A stretch of 64,000 nucleotides of DNA, from the NCBI GenBank assembly GCA_016793065.1, contig JAEULV010000099.1, positions 38,357-102,356 of the forward strand, in the 5' to 3' direction. This stretch comes from Hyphomicrobiaceae bacterium. Lineage in GTDB: Bacteria > Pseudomonadota > Alphaproteobacteria > Rhizobiales > Ancalomicrobiaceae. Each line of letters opens with the position of its first letter. Position 1 is the stretch's first letter. The notes under the pieces are model-generated. The model worked only from the letters and a program-made list of their open reading frames with translations, had not been told where the DNA came from and did no database searches. Below are positions 1 to 9,100 of this stretch, one piece after another. A program made the translations under genes and the position numbers.

Positions 1-16
1 CGTTACGCAACCCCGC

Positions 17-1456
17 TCAACGGCGCTGCGGCTGATATTCCTTCACCGGACTGTTGCCGTAAATGAACCGCGACGGGTTGCGTTCCACCTCCGACGCCGC
101 CCGGTCGAGCGACTGCAGCGACCGCCGCCCGTCGGAGACCAGATCGCGCACCTCGCGCAGCCCCGTCGTCGCCAGCCGGTTGAGGTTGGTGAACAACTCC
201 TGCCCGCGCGTGTCGTAGGTCGCCGCCATCTCGCGGATCTGCTTGGCGCTCAGCGTCGCCTCCGCCAGGAACTCGCGTCCCTGCGCGAACAGGCCCTTGC
301 CCTCGTCCGAGGTCACCAGCCCGTCGACGCCGGCGAGAATGCCGTCGATCCGCTTCGACGCCTCCGCCAGCCGCTGCGTCAGGTCGCGCGCCGACACGAT
401 GATCTGGTCGATCTCGCCCGACCGGTTGGCAAGCCCGCCGGTCAGCTTGCGCACATCGTCCGAGGCCGCCGTGCCATTGGCGAGAATGCGGTCAATGTCG
501 GCGGTGCGCCTGGAGAGATCGGCGGCGAAGCCCTGCAACGTCTCCACCGTCCGGGCGCTGCCCGACAGGATGCGGTCGACGTCGCCCGAATGCGACTGGA
601 TCTGCGTCGCCAGCGCCGCCAGCGCGTCGACGCTCGCCTTGAGCTTGGCCTGATCGAGCGAGGCCACCACCGCCCGCGCGTCCTTGACCAGCCCCTGCGC
701 CTCCGCCGCCGCCGCCGCCATTTCCGTCGAGGTCTTGGTGACATTGTCGACCGTCGCCGCGACCTTGGCCGTGTCGATCGCCTTCACCAGCTCATCGGCA
801 TGCTCGATCAGCGGCCCCAGCTTGTCGGCCACCTTCGACAGCACATCCGCCGCCCGGCCGATATCGCCCATGAACCGCTCCAGCGCCTCCGGATGCGCGG
901 CGAGCGCATCGGTGAAGGTCTTGATGTTCTGCACCGACTTCGCCACCGCCGGCGCATTGTCGCGCACCACCACGTCGATGGTCGACAGCGTCGAATCCGC
1001 CTTCGCCACCACCTGCCGCGCCCCTTCCAGCAGGTTCTGCACCGCCGAGCGGTCGGCATGGATGATCGGCGTCGTGTCGCCGTCGAACAGGTTCGGCTGA
1101 TCGCGCGAGCCGCCCTCCAGCTGGATGCTGGCGACGCCGGTCAGCCCGGAAAACCCCAGCTGCGCCCTGGTGTCGCGCTTCAGCGGCGAATTGGGGTCGA
1201 CCGAGATATAGGCCAGCACCTGGTTCGGATCGTTCGGCGCGAACGACAGCCGCGCCACCTGGCCGATCGTGATGCCGTTGAAGGTGACCGCCGAGCCCGT
1301 CGCCAATCCCGACACCGAGGTGGAAAACACCACCACCACATCCCGCTTCACCGCGTTGTCGCCGCCCCGGATCAGCCAATAGGTGAAGCCGAAGCCGGCG
1401 GCGATGACGCCGATGACGAACAGGCCGATCAGGGCGAAATTGGCGCGTGTCTCCAT
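17..1456 (-). CDS. MlaD/MCE-domain periplasmic lipid-binding subunit of a Mla-type ABC transporter
   Basis: About 479 residues. The protein begins METRANFALIG, the usual start of MlaD proteins, and this ATG has GAGGA five bases upstream, so it is preferred to the ATG 33 bases further upstream that overlaps the ATPase gene. One N-terminal membrane segment (about residues 7-30) anchors it in the inner membrane. An MCE domain follows (about 35-120, with SVSGLATGSAV and SGLTGVASIQLEGG). The rest is a long helical, periplasmic C-terminal region rich in Ala/Asp/Leu, as in long rhizobial MlaD/Mce proteins, where it is expected to form a tunnel or needle. It is the third gene of a minus-strand operon, 10 bases after the ATPase. 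Expected role: phospholipid movement between inner and outer membranes. The gene ends 16 bases from the window edge; an auxiliary lipoprotein often follows in relatives, but that would lie outside the window. Confidence 0.9.
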   Translation of the reverse strand: METRANFALIGLFVIGVIAAGFGFTYWLIRGGDNAVKRDVVVVFSTSVSGLATGSAVTFNGITIGQVARLSFAPNDPNQVLAYISVDPNSPLKRDTRAQLGFSGLTGVASIQLEGGSRDQPNLFDGDTTPIIHADRSAVQNLLEGARQVVAKADSTLSTIDVVVRDNAPAVAKSVQNIKTFTDALAAHPEALERFMGDIGRAADVLSKVADKLGPLIEHADELVKAIDTAKVAATVDNVTKTSTEMAAAAAEAQGLVKDARAVVASLDQAKLKASVDALAALATQIQSHSGDVDRILSGSARTVETLQGFAADLSRRTADIDRILANGTAASDDVRKLTGGLANRSGEIDQIIVSARDLTQRLAEASKRIDGILAGVDGLVTSDEGKGLFAQGREFLAEATLSAKQIREMAATYDTRGQELFTNLNRLATTGLREVRDLVSDGRRSLQSLDRAASEVERNPSRFIYGNSPVKEYQPQRR

Positions 1457-1466
1457 GTCGTCCTCG

Positions 1467-2279
1467 TCAGCGGCTGTCGACGGCGGCATCCGCCGTCTCG
1501 TCGACCATGCGTCGGGCCCGCGACCCGCGGAAATAGGCCTTCACCCACGGATGCTCGAACTCGAGCATCTTCGCGATCGGCCCGTCGACCAGCACCTTGC
1601 GGTTCCCCAGCACCGCGATGCGGTCGCAAACGGACCACAGGCTGTCGAGATCATGCGTCACCATGAACACCGTCAGCCCCAGCGTGTCACGCAGTTTCGC
1701 GATCAGATCGTCGAATTCCGCCGCCCCGATCGGATCGAGGCCCGACGTCGGCTCGTCGAGAAACACGATATCCGGTTCCAGCGACAACGCCCGCGCCAGC
1801 GCCGCGCGCTTGATCATGCCGCCGGACAGCTCCGACGGATACTTGTCGCCGGCATCGGCGGCGAGCCCGACCATGGCGATCTTCAGCCGCGCCAGATCGT
1901 CCATCGTCGCCTGCGACAGTTTCAGATGCTCGCGCATCGGCACCTGCACGTTCTGCTTCACCGTCAGCGACGAAAACAGCGCCCCGTGCTGGAACAGCAC
2001 GCCCCACCGCCGCTCCACCCGCGCCCGCTCGACCGCGCTCGCCTGGTCGAGATCGAGCCCGAACACCTCGATCCGCCCCGACCGTCGCGGCGTCAGCCCG
2101 AGGATCGTCCGCATCAGCACCGACTTGCCGGTGCCCGACGCCCCGACGAAGCCGAGGATCTCGCCCTGCCGGACGTCGAGGTCGAGATGTTCGAGTATGA
2201 GCTTGTCGCCGAAGCCGACGGTGATGTCCCGCACCGAAATCAGCACCTCGTCGCTCTTCGACAGTCGGGACGGGCGCAT
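1467..2279 (-). CDS. mlaF: MlaF-type ABC transporter ATP-binding protein
   Basis: About 270 residues, normal for MlaF. Walker A is GASGTGKS (46-53), the signature is LSGGM, Walker B reads DIVFLDEPTSGLDP, and a switch His lies in MVTHD. The start MRPSRLSKSD lies 2 bases after the permease stop, so the two are translationally coupled. The protein powers the MlaE permease at the inner membrane. The tight order permease-ATPase-MCE protein on one strand supports the Mla assignment over an unrelated ABC importer. Confidence 0.92.
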   Translation of the reverse strand: MRPSRLSKSDEVLISVRDITVGFGDKLILEHLDLDVRQGEILGFVGASGTGKSVLMRTILGLTPRRSGRIEVFGLDLDQASAVERARVERRWGVLFQHGALFSSLTVKQNVQVPMREHLKLSQATMDDLARLKIAMVGLAADAGDKYPSELSGGMIKRAALARALSLEPDIVFLDEPTSGLDPIGAAEFDDLIAKLRDTLGLTVFMVTHDLDSLWSVCDRIAVLGNRKVLVDGPIAKMLEFEHPWVKAYFRGSRARRMVDETADAAVDSR

Positions 2280-2281
2280 GC

Positions 2282-3442
2282 TCAGATCCTCACTGCGGCG
2301 AAGAACATGGCGAACACGCCATCGACGACAATCACCAGGAAGATCGACTTCACCACCGACATCGTCGTGTGCTGCCCGAGCGATTCGGTCGACCCCTGCA
2401 CCTTGAACCCCTCGACGCACGCCACCAGCGCGATGATCAGCGCCATGAACGGCGCCTTGACGATGCCGACAAGGAACGTCCGCAGCACCACCGCCTCGTT
2501 GAGCCGCTGCAGGAACGTCTCGAGCGGAATGCCGCCATAGGTCACCGTCACCAGCGCCGCCCCGGCAAAAGCGCACATGTCGGCGATGAAGGTCAGAAGC
2601 GGCAGGGCGATGATCAGCGCCAGCACCCGTGGCACCACCAGCACGTCGACCGGATTGACCCCGATCACCTGCATGGCGTCCACCTCCTCGCGCATCCGCA
2701 TCGCCCCCATCTCGGCGGTGAACGCCGATCCGGACCGGCCCGCGACCAGGATCGCAGTGATCAGCATGCCGATCTCGCGCAGCACCAGCACGCCGACCAT
2801 GTCGACGACGAAGATGTCGGCGCCGAATCGGCGGAAATAGAACGCCCCCTGCTGGGCGATGATCGCGCCGATCAGGAACGTCATCAGCGCCACCACCGGC
2901 ACCGCCTGGAACCCGGCCTTGTCGAGATGATGCACCAGCGACGTCGTCCGCAGCGACCCCGGCCGCACGATTGCCCGTGCGAGCCCGGAGCCGACCGCGC
3001 CGAGCAAATCGAGCATCCGGATCGTGTCCTGCCAGCCATCGACCGCCGCCCGCCCGAGGCGAATGAGCATCGCCCGCACCGGATTGACCGCCGGCTTCGG
3101 CATGACCGACGGCACACGCATCGAGGCCTCGACCTCGTCCATCAGGATCGTATGGCTGCCGCTGATTCCCTCGGTCGAGACCGTCGCGCCGCGCCCGCCG
3201 AGCCGGTTGCCAAGATCGACGATCAGCATCGCCCCGGCAGTATCGAGCCGGCCGACCTGTGACATTTCGACATGTACCCGGCTGGCGGCCGCGAGGGTCT
3301 GCCATGCGTTTTCCACAAGCGCCCGCGCCGCCTCCACCTCGGCAAGCGTCCAATCGCCGCTGAAATGCACCGTCGCGACGTCGGCGGCGATCACCGTCGA
3401 GAGGTCTGGCGGGGCTTCGGGGCGGCGGCTGACGTGAATCAA
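2282..3442 (-). CDS. mlaE: MlaE-type permease with N-terminal STAS domain
   Basis: About 386 residues from a TTG start (MIHVSRR); an internal GTG about 16 codons later is a possible alternative. Residues 1-100 form a STAS-like domain (HVEMSQVGRLDTAGAMLIVDL), which in E. coli is a separate protein, MlaB. Residues about 130-386 are an MlaE permease with five or six membrane segments and the conserved stretches GAIIAQQGAFYFRRFG, LREIGMLITAILVAGRSGSAF and EEVDAMQVIGVNPVDVLVVPR. The fusion of MlaB-like and MlaE-like parts is common in alphaproteobacteria. First gene of the three-gene transporter operon. The 219 bases upstream, shared with the divergent dgcN gene, must hold both promoters; no clear boxes were seen. 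Confidence 0.9.
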   Translation of the reverse strand: MIHVSRRPEAPPDLSTVIAADVATVHFSGDWTLAEVEAARALVENAWQTLAAASRVHVEMSQVGRLDTAGAMLIVDLGNRLGGRGATVSTEGISGSHTILMDEVEASMRVPSVMPKPAVNPVRAMLIRLGRAAVDGWQDTIRMLDLLGAVGSGLARAIVRPGSLRTTSLVHHLDKAGFQAVPVVALMTFLIGAIIAQQGAFYFRRFGADIFVVDMVGVLVLREIGMLITAILVAGRSGSAFTAEMGAMRMREEVDAMQVIGVNPVDVLVVPRVLALIIALPLLTFIADMCAFAGAALVTVTYGGIPLETFLQRLNEAVVLRTFLVGIVKAPFMALIIALVACVEGFKVQGSTESLGQHTTMSVVKSIFLVIVVDGVFAMFFAAVRI

Positions 3443-3661
3443 GGCATCCGTTCCGGCGAGCTCGGCCGTGACGGCACTTGCCGTCCGGGGACGCTCGCTC
3501 TTAGACTCGTCCCTGTCGGACGGCCGCGAGTGTGGCTGTCCCGACCCCGAGCTTCAAGTTATCATCGGGTTGAAATACGCTTTCCTTGCGGCTGACCACA
3601 ACACCGTGACGGAAAAACGACATTCGGCGTGCGGACCGGCGACCCCGGGCGAGGAGTGATC

Positions 3662-4675
3662 ATGGAAATCGCGCAACCCTATCTGCTGTTCCTCGGCGAC
3701 GTCCCCGATGCGCTCGCCGCCAAGACCGGCCTCGGCATTGTCGACTGGCGCCCGGAATGGTGCCTGGGCCAGCTGCGCCTGCCCGGCTGCCAGGCCGATG
3801 CCGGCATTGCCGACCTGACCATCGACGAGGCCGCTGCCAGGGGCTGCAAGACCATGATCGTCGGCGCCGTCAACGCCGGCGGCGTGCTGCCCAATCACTG
3901 GGTCGCCCCCATCGTCGCCGCCCTCCATGCCGGGCTCGACATCGCCTCCGGCCTGCACATGAAGCTCGCCGACGATCCCGAAATCGCCGCCGCCGCCAAG
4001 CGCACCGGCCGCAAGCTCCACGACGTGCGCCATTCGAGCGAGCGCTTCGCCACCGGCAAGGGCACCAAGCGCACCGGCCTGCGGCTGCTGACCGTCGGCA
4101 CCGATTGCTCCGTCGGCAAGAAATACACCGCGCTGGCGCTCGAAAAGGCCATGCGCACCCGTGGCTTCGATGCCGACTTCCGCGCCACCGGCCAGACCGG
4201 CGTCTTCATCTCCGGTCGCGGCGCCGCCATCGATGCCGTCGTCGCCGATTTCATCTCCGGCGCCGTCGAGTGGATCTCGCCCGCCGCCGCCGAGAACCAT
4301 TGGGACCTGGTCGAGGGCCAGGGCTCGCTGTTCCACCCGAGCTTCGCCGGCGTTTCGCTCGGCCTCCTGCACGGCGCCCAGCCCGACGCCTTCGTCGTCT
4401 GCCACGAACCGACCCGCACCCGCATGCGCGGCGTCCAGCATGCCCTGCCGACGATCCAGCAGGTGATCGACCTCACCATCGCCTGCGGCACCCTCACCAA
4501 CCCGGCGATCCGCTGCACCGGCATCGCCATCAACACCGAGAAGCTCGGCGAGGACGCCGCCCGCGCCTATTGCGCCGATGTCGCCGCCGCCCATGGCCTG
4601 CCGGCCACCGACCCGATCCGCTTCGGTGTCGACAGCCTGGTCGACGAAATCGCCCGGATCTGGGGGCCGAAGTGA
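3662..4675 (+). CDS. dgcN: DgcN family (DUF1611) D-glutamate N-acetyltransferase
   Basis: About 337 residues starting MEIAQPYLLF; the start is set by GGAG eight bases upstream. The family (DUF1611, often misnamed NAD-dependent epimerase) has a Rossmann-like N-terminal half and a P-loop-like C-terminal half. The loop GTDCSVGKKYT is visible at about 146-156, followed by ATGQTGVFISG and EGQGSLFHPSF. DgcN proteins have been described as N-acetylating D-glutamate before the partner DgcA racemises the product, feeding D-Glu into L-Glu metabolism. The stop overlaps the GTG start of dgcA by four bases, so the two are co-translated. The pairing is the strongest support for the name; the reaction itself is taken from the family. 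Confidence 0.85.
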   Translation: MEIAQPYLLFLGDVPDALAAKTGLGIVDWRPEWCLGQLRLPGCQADAGIADLTIDEAAARGCKTMIVGAVNAGGVLPNHWVAPIVAALHAGLDIASGLHMKLADDPEIAAAAKRTGRKLHDVRHSSERFATGKGTKRTGLRLLTVGTDCSVGKKYTALALEKAMRTRGFDADFRATGQTGVFISGRGAAIDAVVADFISGAVEWISPAAAENHWDLVEGQGSLFHPSFAGVSLGLLHGAQPDAFVVCHEPTRTRMRGVQHALPTIQQVIDLTIACGTLTNPAIRCTGIAINTEKLGEDAARAYCADVAAAHGLPATDPIRFGVDSLVDEIARIWGPK

Positions 4676-5664
4676 CCCTTCAGCTCACCGCAACGGTCGA
4701 GCGCTGGCCGATCGCCGGCGCCTTCACCATCTCGCGCGGCTCCAAGACCGAGGCCGTCGTCGTCGTCGCCACCATCACCGACGGCACCTGCGCCGGTCGC
4801 GGCGAATGCGTGCCCTATCCGCGCTATGGCGAGAGCCCCGACAGCGTCATGGCGTTGATCGACGCCGCCGCGCCGCATTTCGCCGCCGGCACGGTGACGC
4901 CCCAGACCCTGCTGACGCTGATGCCGGCCGGCGCCGCCCGCAACGCCGTCGACTGCGCCCTGTGGGACTATATCGCCAAGCGCGACGGCAAGCGCGTCGC
5001 CACCCTCGTCGGCGTCAAGCCGGTGCGCCCGCTCGTCACCGCCTATACCCTGTCGCTCGGCCAGCCCGACGCCATGCGCGCCGCCGCCGAGAAGGCCGCC
5101 CACCGGCCGCTGTTGAAGGTCAAGCTCGGCGGTGCCGACGATCTCGACCCGGCCCGCATCGCCGCCGTCCGCGCCGGCGCCCCCGCCGCCGACCTGATCG
5201 TCGACGCCAACGAGGGCTGGATCGCCGGCATCTTCGACCGCAATATGGCCGCCTGCGCCGATGCCGGCGTCAAGTTGGTCGAGCAACCGGTGCCCGAGGG
5301 CAACGACGCCTTCCTGCGTCGCGGCACCTGTCCGGTGCCGATCTGCGCCGATGAGAGCTGCCACACCGGCAAGGACCTCCCGGTCCTCGCCACCCGCTAC
5401 GACGCCATCAACATCAAGCTCGACAAGACCGGCGGCCTGACCGAGGCCCTCGCCATGGCCCGCGCCGCCCGCGACCATGGCCTCGACATCATGGCCGGCT
5501 GCATGCTGGCAACCTCGCTCGCCATGGCCCCGGCCCTGCTCATCGCCCAGTCCGCCCGCTTCGTCGACCTCGACGGCCCCCTCCTCCTCGCCCGCGACCG
5601 CGAACCCGGCCTCGTCTACGACGGCAGTACCGTCTTCCCCCCCGCCCCCGAGGTCTGGGGATAG
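4672..5664 (+). CDS. dgcA: DgcA-type dipeptide epimerase / N-acetyl-D-glutamate racemase (enolase superfamily)
   Basis: About 330 residues from a GTG that overlaps the dgcN stop (GTGA). It has the layout of the muconate-lactonizing/dipeptide-epimerase subgroup: an N-terminal capping domain (1-110), then a TIM barrel. The KxK pair is Lys149/Lys151 (LLKVKLGG). Metal ligands are Asp178 (DANEGW), Glu204 (EQPVPEG) and Asp227 (CADES). The second base is Lys249 (NIKLDKTGG). All key residues are present, so it should be active. Alone it would be called L-Ala-D/L-Glu epimerase; the DgcN partner favours N-acetyl-D-Glu racemisation. Confidence 0.87.
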   Translation: MTLQLTATVERWPIAGAFTISRGSKTEAVVVVATITDGTCAGRGECVPYPRYGESPDSVMALIDAAAPHFAAGTVTPQTLLTLMPAGAARNAVDCALWDYIAKRDGKRVATLVGVKPVRPLVTAYTLSLGQPDAMRAAAEKAAHRPLLKVKLGGADDLDPARIAAVRAGAPAADLIVDANEGWIAGIFDRNMAACADAGVKLVEQPVPEGNDAFLRRGTCPVPICADESCHTGKDLPVLATRYDAINIKLDKTGGLTEALAMARAARDHGLDIMAGCMLATSLAMAPALLIAQSARFVDLDGPLLLARDREPGLVYDGSTVFPPAPEVWG

Positions 5665-5725
5665 GCACCGCCGCTCGGCCGGAGGCGGAATGGGGGGCCG
5701 GCGCTTCCCAAACCGGCATCAACAT

Positions 5726-6107
5726 TGGAATACGGGCTCGCATCTTTCCCTTCTCCCGCACCGAAGGTGCCTCTTGGAGACCGGTGGCTCCAAGAGAGGG
5801 AGAAGGTGGCCGAAGGCCGGATAAGGGTTGAGGACGCAAGGCGCGTTGCGGGAAAACAGAATAAAATCAACCGCTTCTCTAGCCGCCCCCTCATCCGGCG
5901 CGTTCCGCGCCACCTTCTCCCCGTTGGGGAGAAGGGAGAGGTGACGATGTGGCGGGTGGCCCCTTCCACAAGCTGGCGCCCCCAGTGGAATACGGGCTCG
6001 CATCTTCCCCTTCTCCCGAGATCGGGAGAAGGTGGCCGAAGGCCGGATGAGGGTTAAAGGCGCAAGACAAGTTGCGCGCAAAGCCGAATAAAATCAATTA
6101 CTTCTCA
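5726..6107. repeat. RIME-like intergenic hairpin repeat, three copies (direct, inverted, direct)
   Basis: This explains most of the 523-base gap between dgcA and the GPR-like gene. Copy 1 (5726-5880) and copy 2 (5986-6107) share the start GGAATACGGGCTCGCATCTT, the CCTTCTCCC/GGGAGAAGG hairpin, the run GGTGGCCGAAGGCCGGATRAGGGTT and the tail AATAAAATCAA. A third, shorter copy (about 5884-5945) has CCCTCATCCGGCG...CCTTCTCCCC in the opposite orientation. The arms resemble Rhizobium-specific intergenic mosaic elements, which are non-coding and not mobile by themselves. No open reading frame here is credible. Confidence 0.8.
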
Positions 6108-6126
6108 AGCCCCCCAAAAAAGCAAA

Positions 6127-6155
6127 AACGCCGCCCGGACCCGCCGGGCGGCGTT
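6127..6155 (-). terminator. Rho-independent terminator of the GPR-like gene
   Basis: A 12-bp perfect stem AACGCCGCCCGG / CCGGGCGGCGTT with a 5-base loop. On the minus strand it is followed by TTTGCTTTTTT. It lies 33 bases after the stop of the 5.8-kb minus-strand gene. Confidence 0.85.
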
Positions 6156-6187
6156 CTTGTCTCATCTCGACCGGCGGTCCGCCGGGA

Positions 6188-9100
6188 TCAGTCCAGCCGG
6201 CCGGCGGCGTGGGCGAGCATGGTGTAGACCTTGCCGGTATCGGAGGCGAGGTAGTTCTGGGTCAGATGGCCGTCGCGATCGGTGCGACGGATATCGTCGA
6301 GCAGGCCGTTGAAGTCGCCGATATAGCGGTCGACGGCGGCGCGGAACTCCATGTCGCGCTGATACTTGCGGCGGATTTCGTCGAAGGTGTTCTGACCCTG
6401 CAGCGTGTAGAGCCGACGGGTGAACACGTTCTTCTCACCGCGCTGGTAGCGGTCCCACAGGTCGAAGAACGCCTCGTTGTCGATCGCCCGGGCGATGTCG
6501 ACCGAAAGCGCGTTGAGGCTTTCGACCACATGCCCCTGCGAACGCGCCGGTTCGCGGCTCGGCTCGGGCGCACGGATCGGCGCCGGAGCCAGTTCATCCC
6601 GCGAGGCGCGACGCAGCAGGTCGCTCATCCAGCCGCCACGCGGCGCTTCCGCCTCGCGCGCCGGCAGCGGCGGCTGCGGCGCCGGTTCGCGACGCGGCGG
6701 CTGCCGGTCGGCGTCGAGGTCGAACTCGAACGGCGCCGGGGCCGGACGGGCGGCCGGCGGCGGGGCCACCGGTCGACGCGGTTCCGGCATCGCCTCGGGA
6801 CGACGGCCAAGCGGCATCATCGGCGGTTCCGGCAGGCGCTCGACCGGACGGTCGGCAACCCGCTCCAGCGGCCGCGCCGCCGCCATGGCCGGGCGGGTGG
6901 CGTCGATGCTGGCCGACTGCTTGCCGACGATATCGGCAAGCTCCGTCAGGGCGCGAACCTGGTCCGACACCGCGCGCCGCAGCGTCGCCGTCTGCTCGGC
7001 GGTCTCCTTCGGCATCTCGATCACGCCACGACGCAGCTCCGAGCGGGTCTCTTCCAGCTCCGACTGCATCATCCGCGCCGCCTCGCGCATCCGCTCGGTC
7101 GCGTCGGCAAAGCGGGCGGTCGTCTCGGCGACGGCGCGGGTCATCTCCGCGATCATCGCATCCTGCACCGCCTTCAGCTGTTCCGAGGCGCGCTGACCTT
7201 CCGAACCGGTCGAGGCGTGCATCTTTTCAAGCGTCGCCGCCACCGTCCGCGCCGCGTCATCGGCGCTGCGCGACAGGAGCGAGCCGAGCTCGCGGGCACG
7301 ATCCTCGGCCGAGCCGAGCGTATCGCCGATCAGGCTGGCGAAGCCGCGCATCAGCGTGTCGACGCTCTCGGTCTTGTCGACCAGGTGCGTCGCCAGATCC
7401 TCGATCGAGCGGCGACGGGCGTCCAGCGTCTGCTCCAGCGCCCGGTTGGTGAGATCAAGCTGCCGGGCGCTGTCGCCAAGCCCCTTGGTCTGCGTGTCGA
7501 GCTGGCTGGTCAGCACGTTGATGTCGCCCAGCACGCCCTCGGCCACGTCGCGCAGCACATGCACCTGCTCGGCCATGCGCGAGGTCGAGGCGTTGGTCTC
7601 GCCGACGGCGCGATCCACCAGCTGCGACACCTCGGTGGTCTGATGCTCCAGCTTGTTCTCGATGGCGATCAGGCTGTCCGACGCCTGGTTGACGACCGAC
7701 TGCAGCACCAGGCTCGACTGGGTCAGCCGCTCCAGCACGCCCGACATGTCGCCGCGCAGGGTGGTGGCGGTATCGGTGATGGCGCGGGTCGCCTCCAGCC
7801 CCTGGCGGGCCAGCGTCTCCCCGAGCTCCCGACCCGAACGGTCGAGCGCATGGATCAGCACTTCGCGCGCCTGGTTGATCCGCGCGCCGAGATCGCCGGC
7901 GCGGGTTTCCAGGTTGGCGATCAGCGTGCCGCCTTGGCTGTCCAGCAGCTCGGCCAGTTCGCGGGTCGCCCGCTCGACCTCGCCGGTAACGGCCTGCGAC
8001 CGGCCGACCAGCACGTCCTCGACATGGCCGGCGACTTCAGCCAGCGCGGCGCGGGCCCGTTCGCTCTCGGCGACGATGCGATCCGCGCCCTGGGTGAGCG
8101 ACAGATCGAGGCTCTGGCGAGCCGCTTCCGCCTCGCCGACGAGGCGGGCCGCCCCGGCGCCGAGGCCGTTGAGCACCTGATCGCGGGCACTGCCGGCCTC
8201 GGTCGCCAGTCTGGCGGAGGCCCCGACAATGGCGTCGACCAAAGCACGCGTCACCGTGTCGGCACGGTTGACCAGCACCTCCGCCCCTTCGCCAAGCCCG
8301 GCGAGCAGCGTCGAGCGCGCCTGTTCGGCATTGTCGACCAGCTTGCCCGAGGCATCGCCGAGCACCTGGGTCAGCGTATCGCGAGCCAGCTCGGCATCGC
8401 TGATCAGCTTGCCCGACGCGCTGCCAAGCACCTGGGCCAGCGTATCGCGCGCCAGCGCGGCATCGCCGATCAGCTTGTCGGAAGCGCTGCCAAGGGTGTC
8501 GGTCAGCGTCGCCCGAGCCTGACCGGCATCGGCGATCAGCTTGATCGAAGCCTCGTCGAGCGCGCTCACCAGCATCGAACGCACCCGGTCACCCTCGCCC
8601 ACCACCCGATCGGCGGCGGTCTCGAGCGAACCGACCAGCGAATTGCGCATCTCCTCGCCCTTGGCGACGATCTCGCGCGACTTCTCCGCCAGCGCCGAGA
8701 TCAGGATCTGCCGCGCCCGGTCGGTTTCGACGCCAAGCGCCTGGGCAATCGCGCCCATGCGGTTCTGCATTAGGTTTTCGAGTTCGGTCGTCCGGGCGCC
8801 GAGCGTGTCGGCGACTTCCAGCACCTTCGAGCCGAGCGTCACGTTCAGTTCGGCGACGCGGTCGGTCAGGGTATCGCTGACCAGTCGGGTCTTGGCTTCC
8901 AGCGTCTCGCCCACTTCCGACATCCGGCTGTCGAATGCGGCGGTCATCGCCGTCTGGCCGGTGACGAAGGCGCTGGCGATCTCGCGGGTGCGCTCGATCA
9001 GCGTTTCCGAGATATGGCGGGCGCGGGCGTCCAGCGCCTGGTCGATCTTGGCCGTGCGGGTTTCCAGCGTCGAGGTCAAGAGGTCGGTGCGCTCGGCGAA

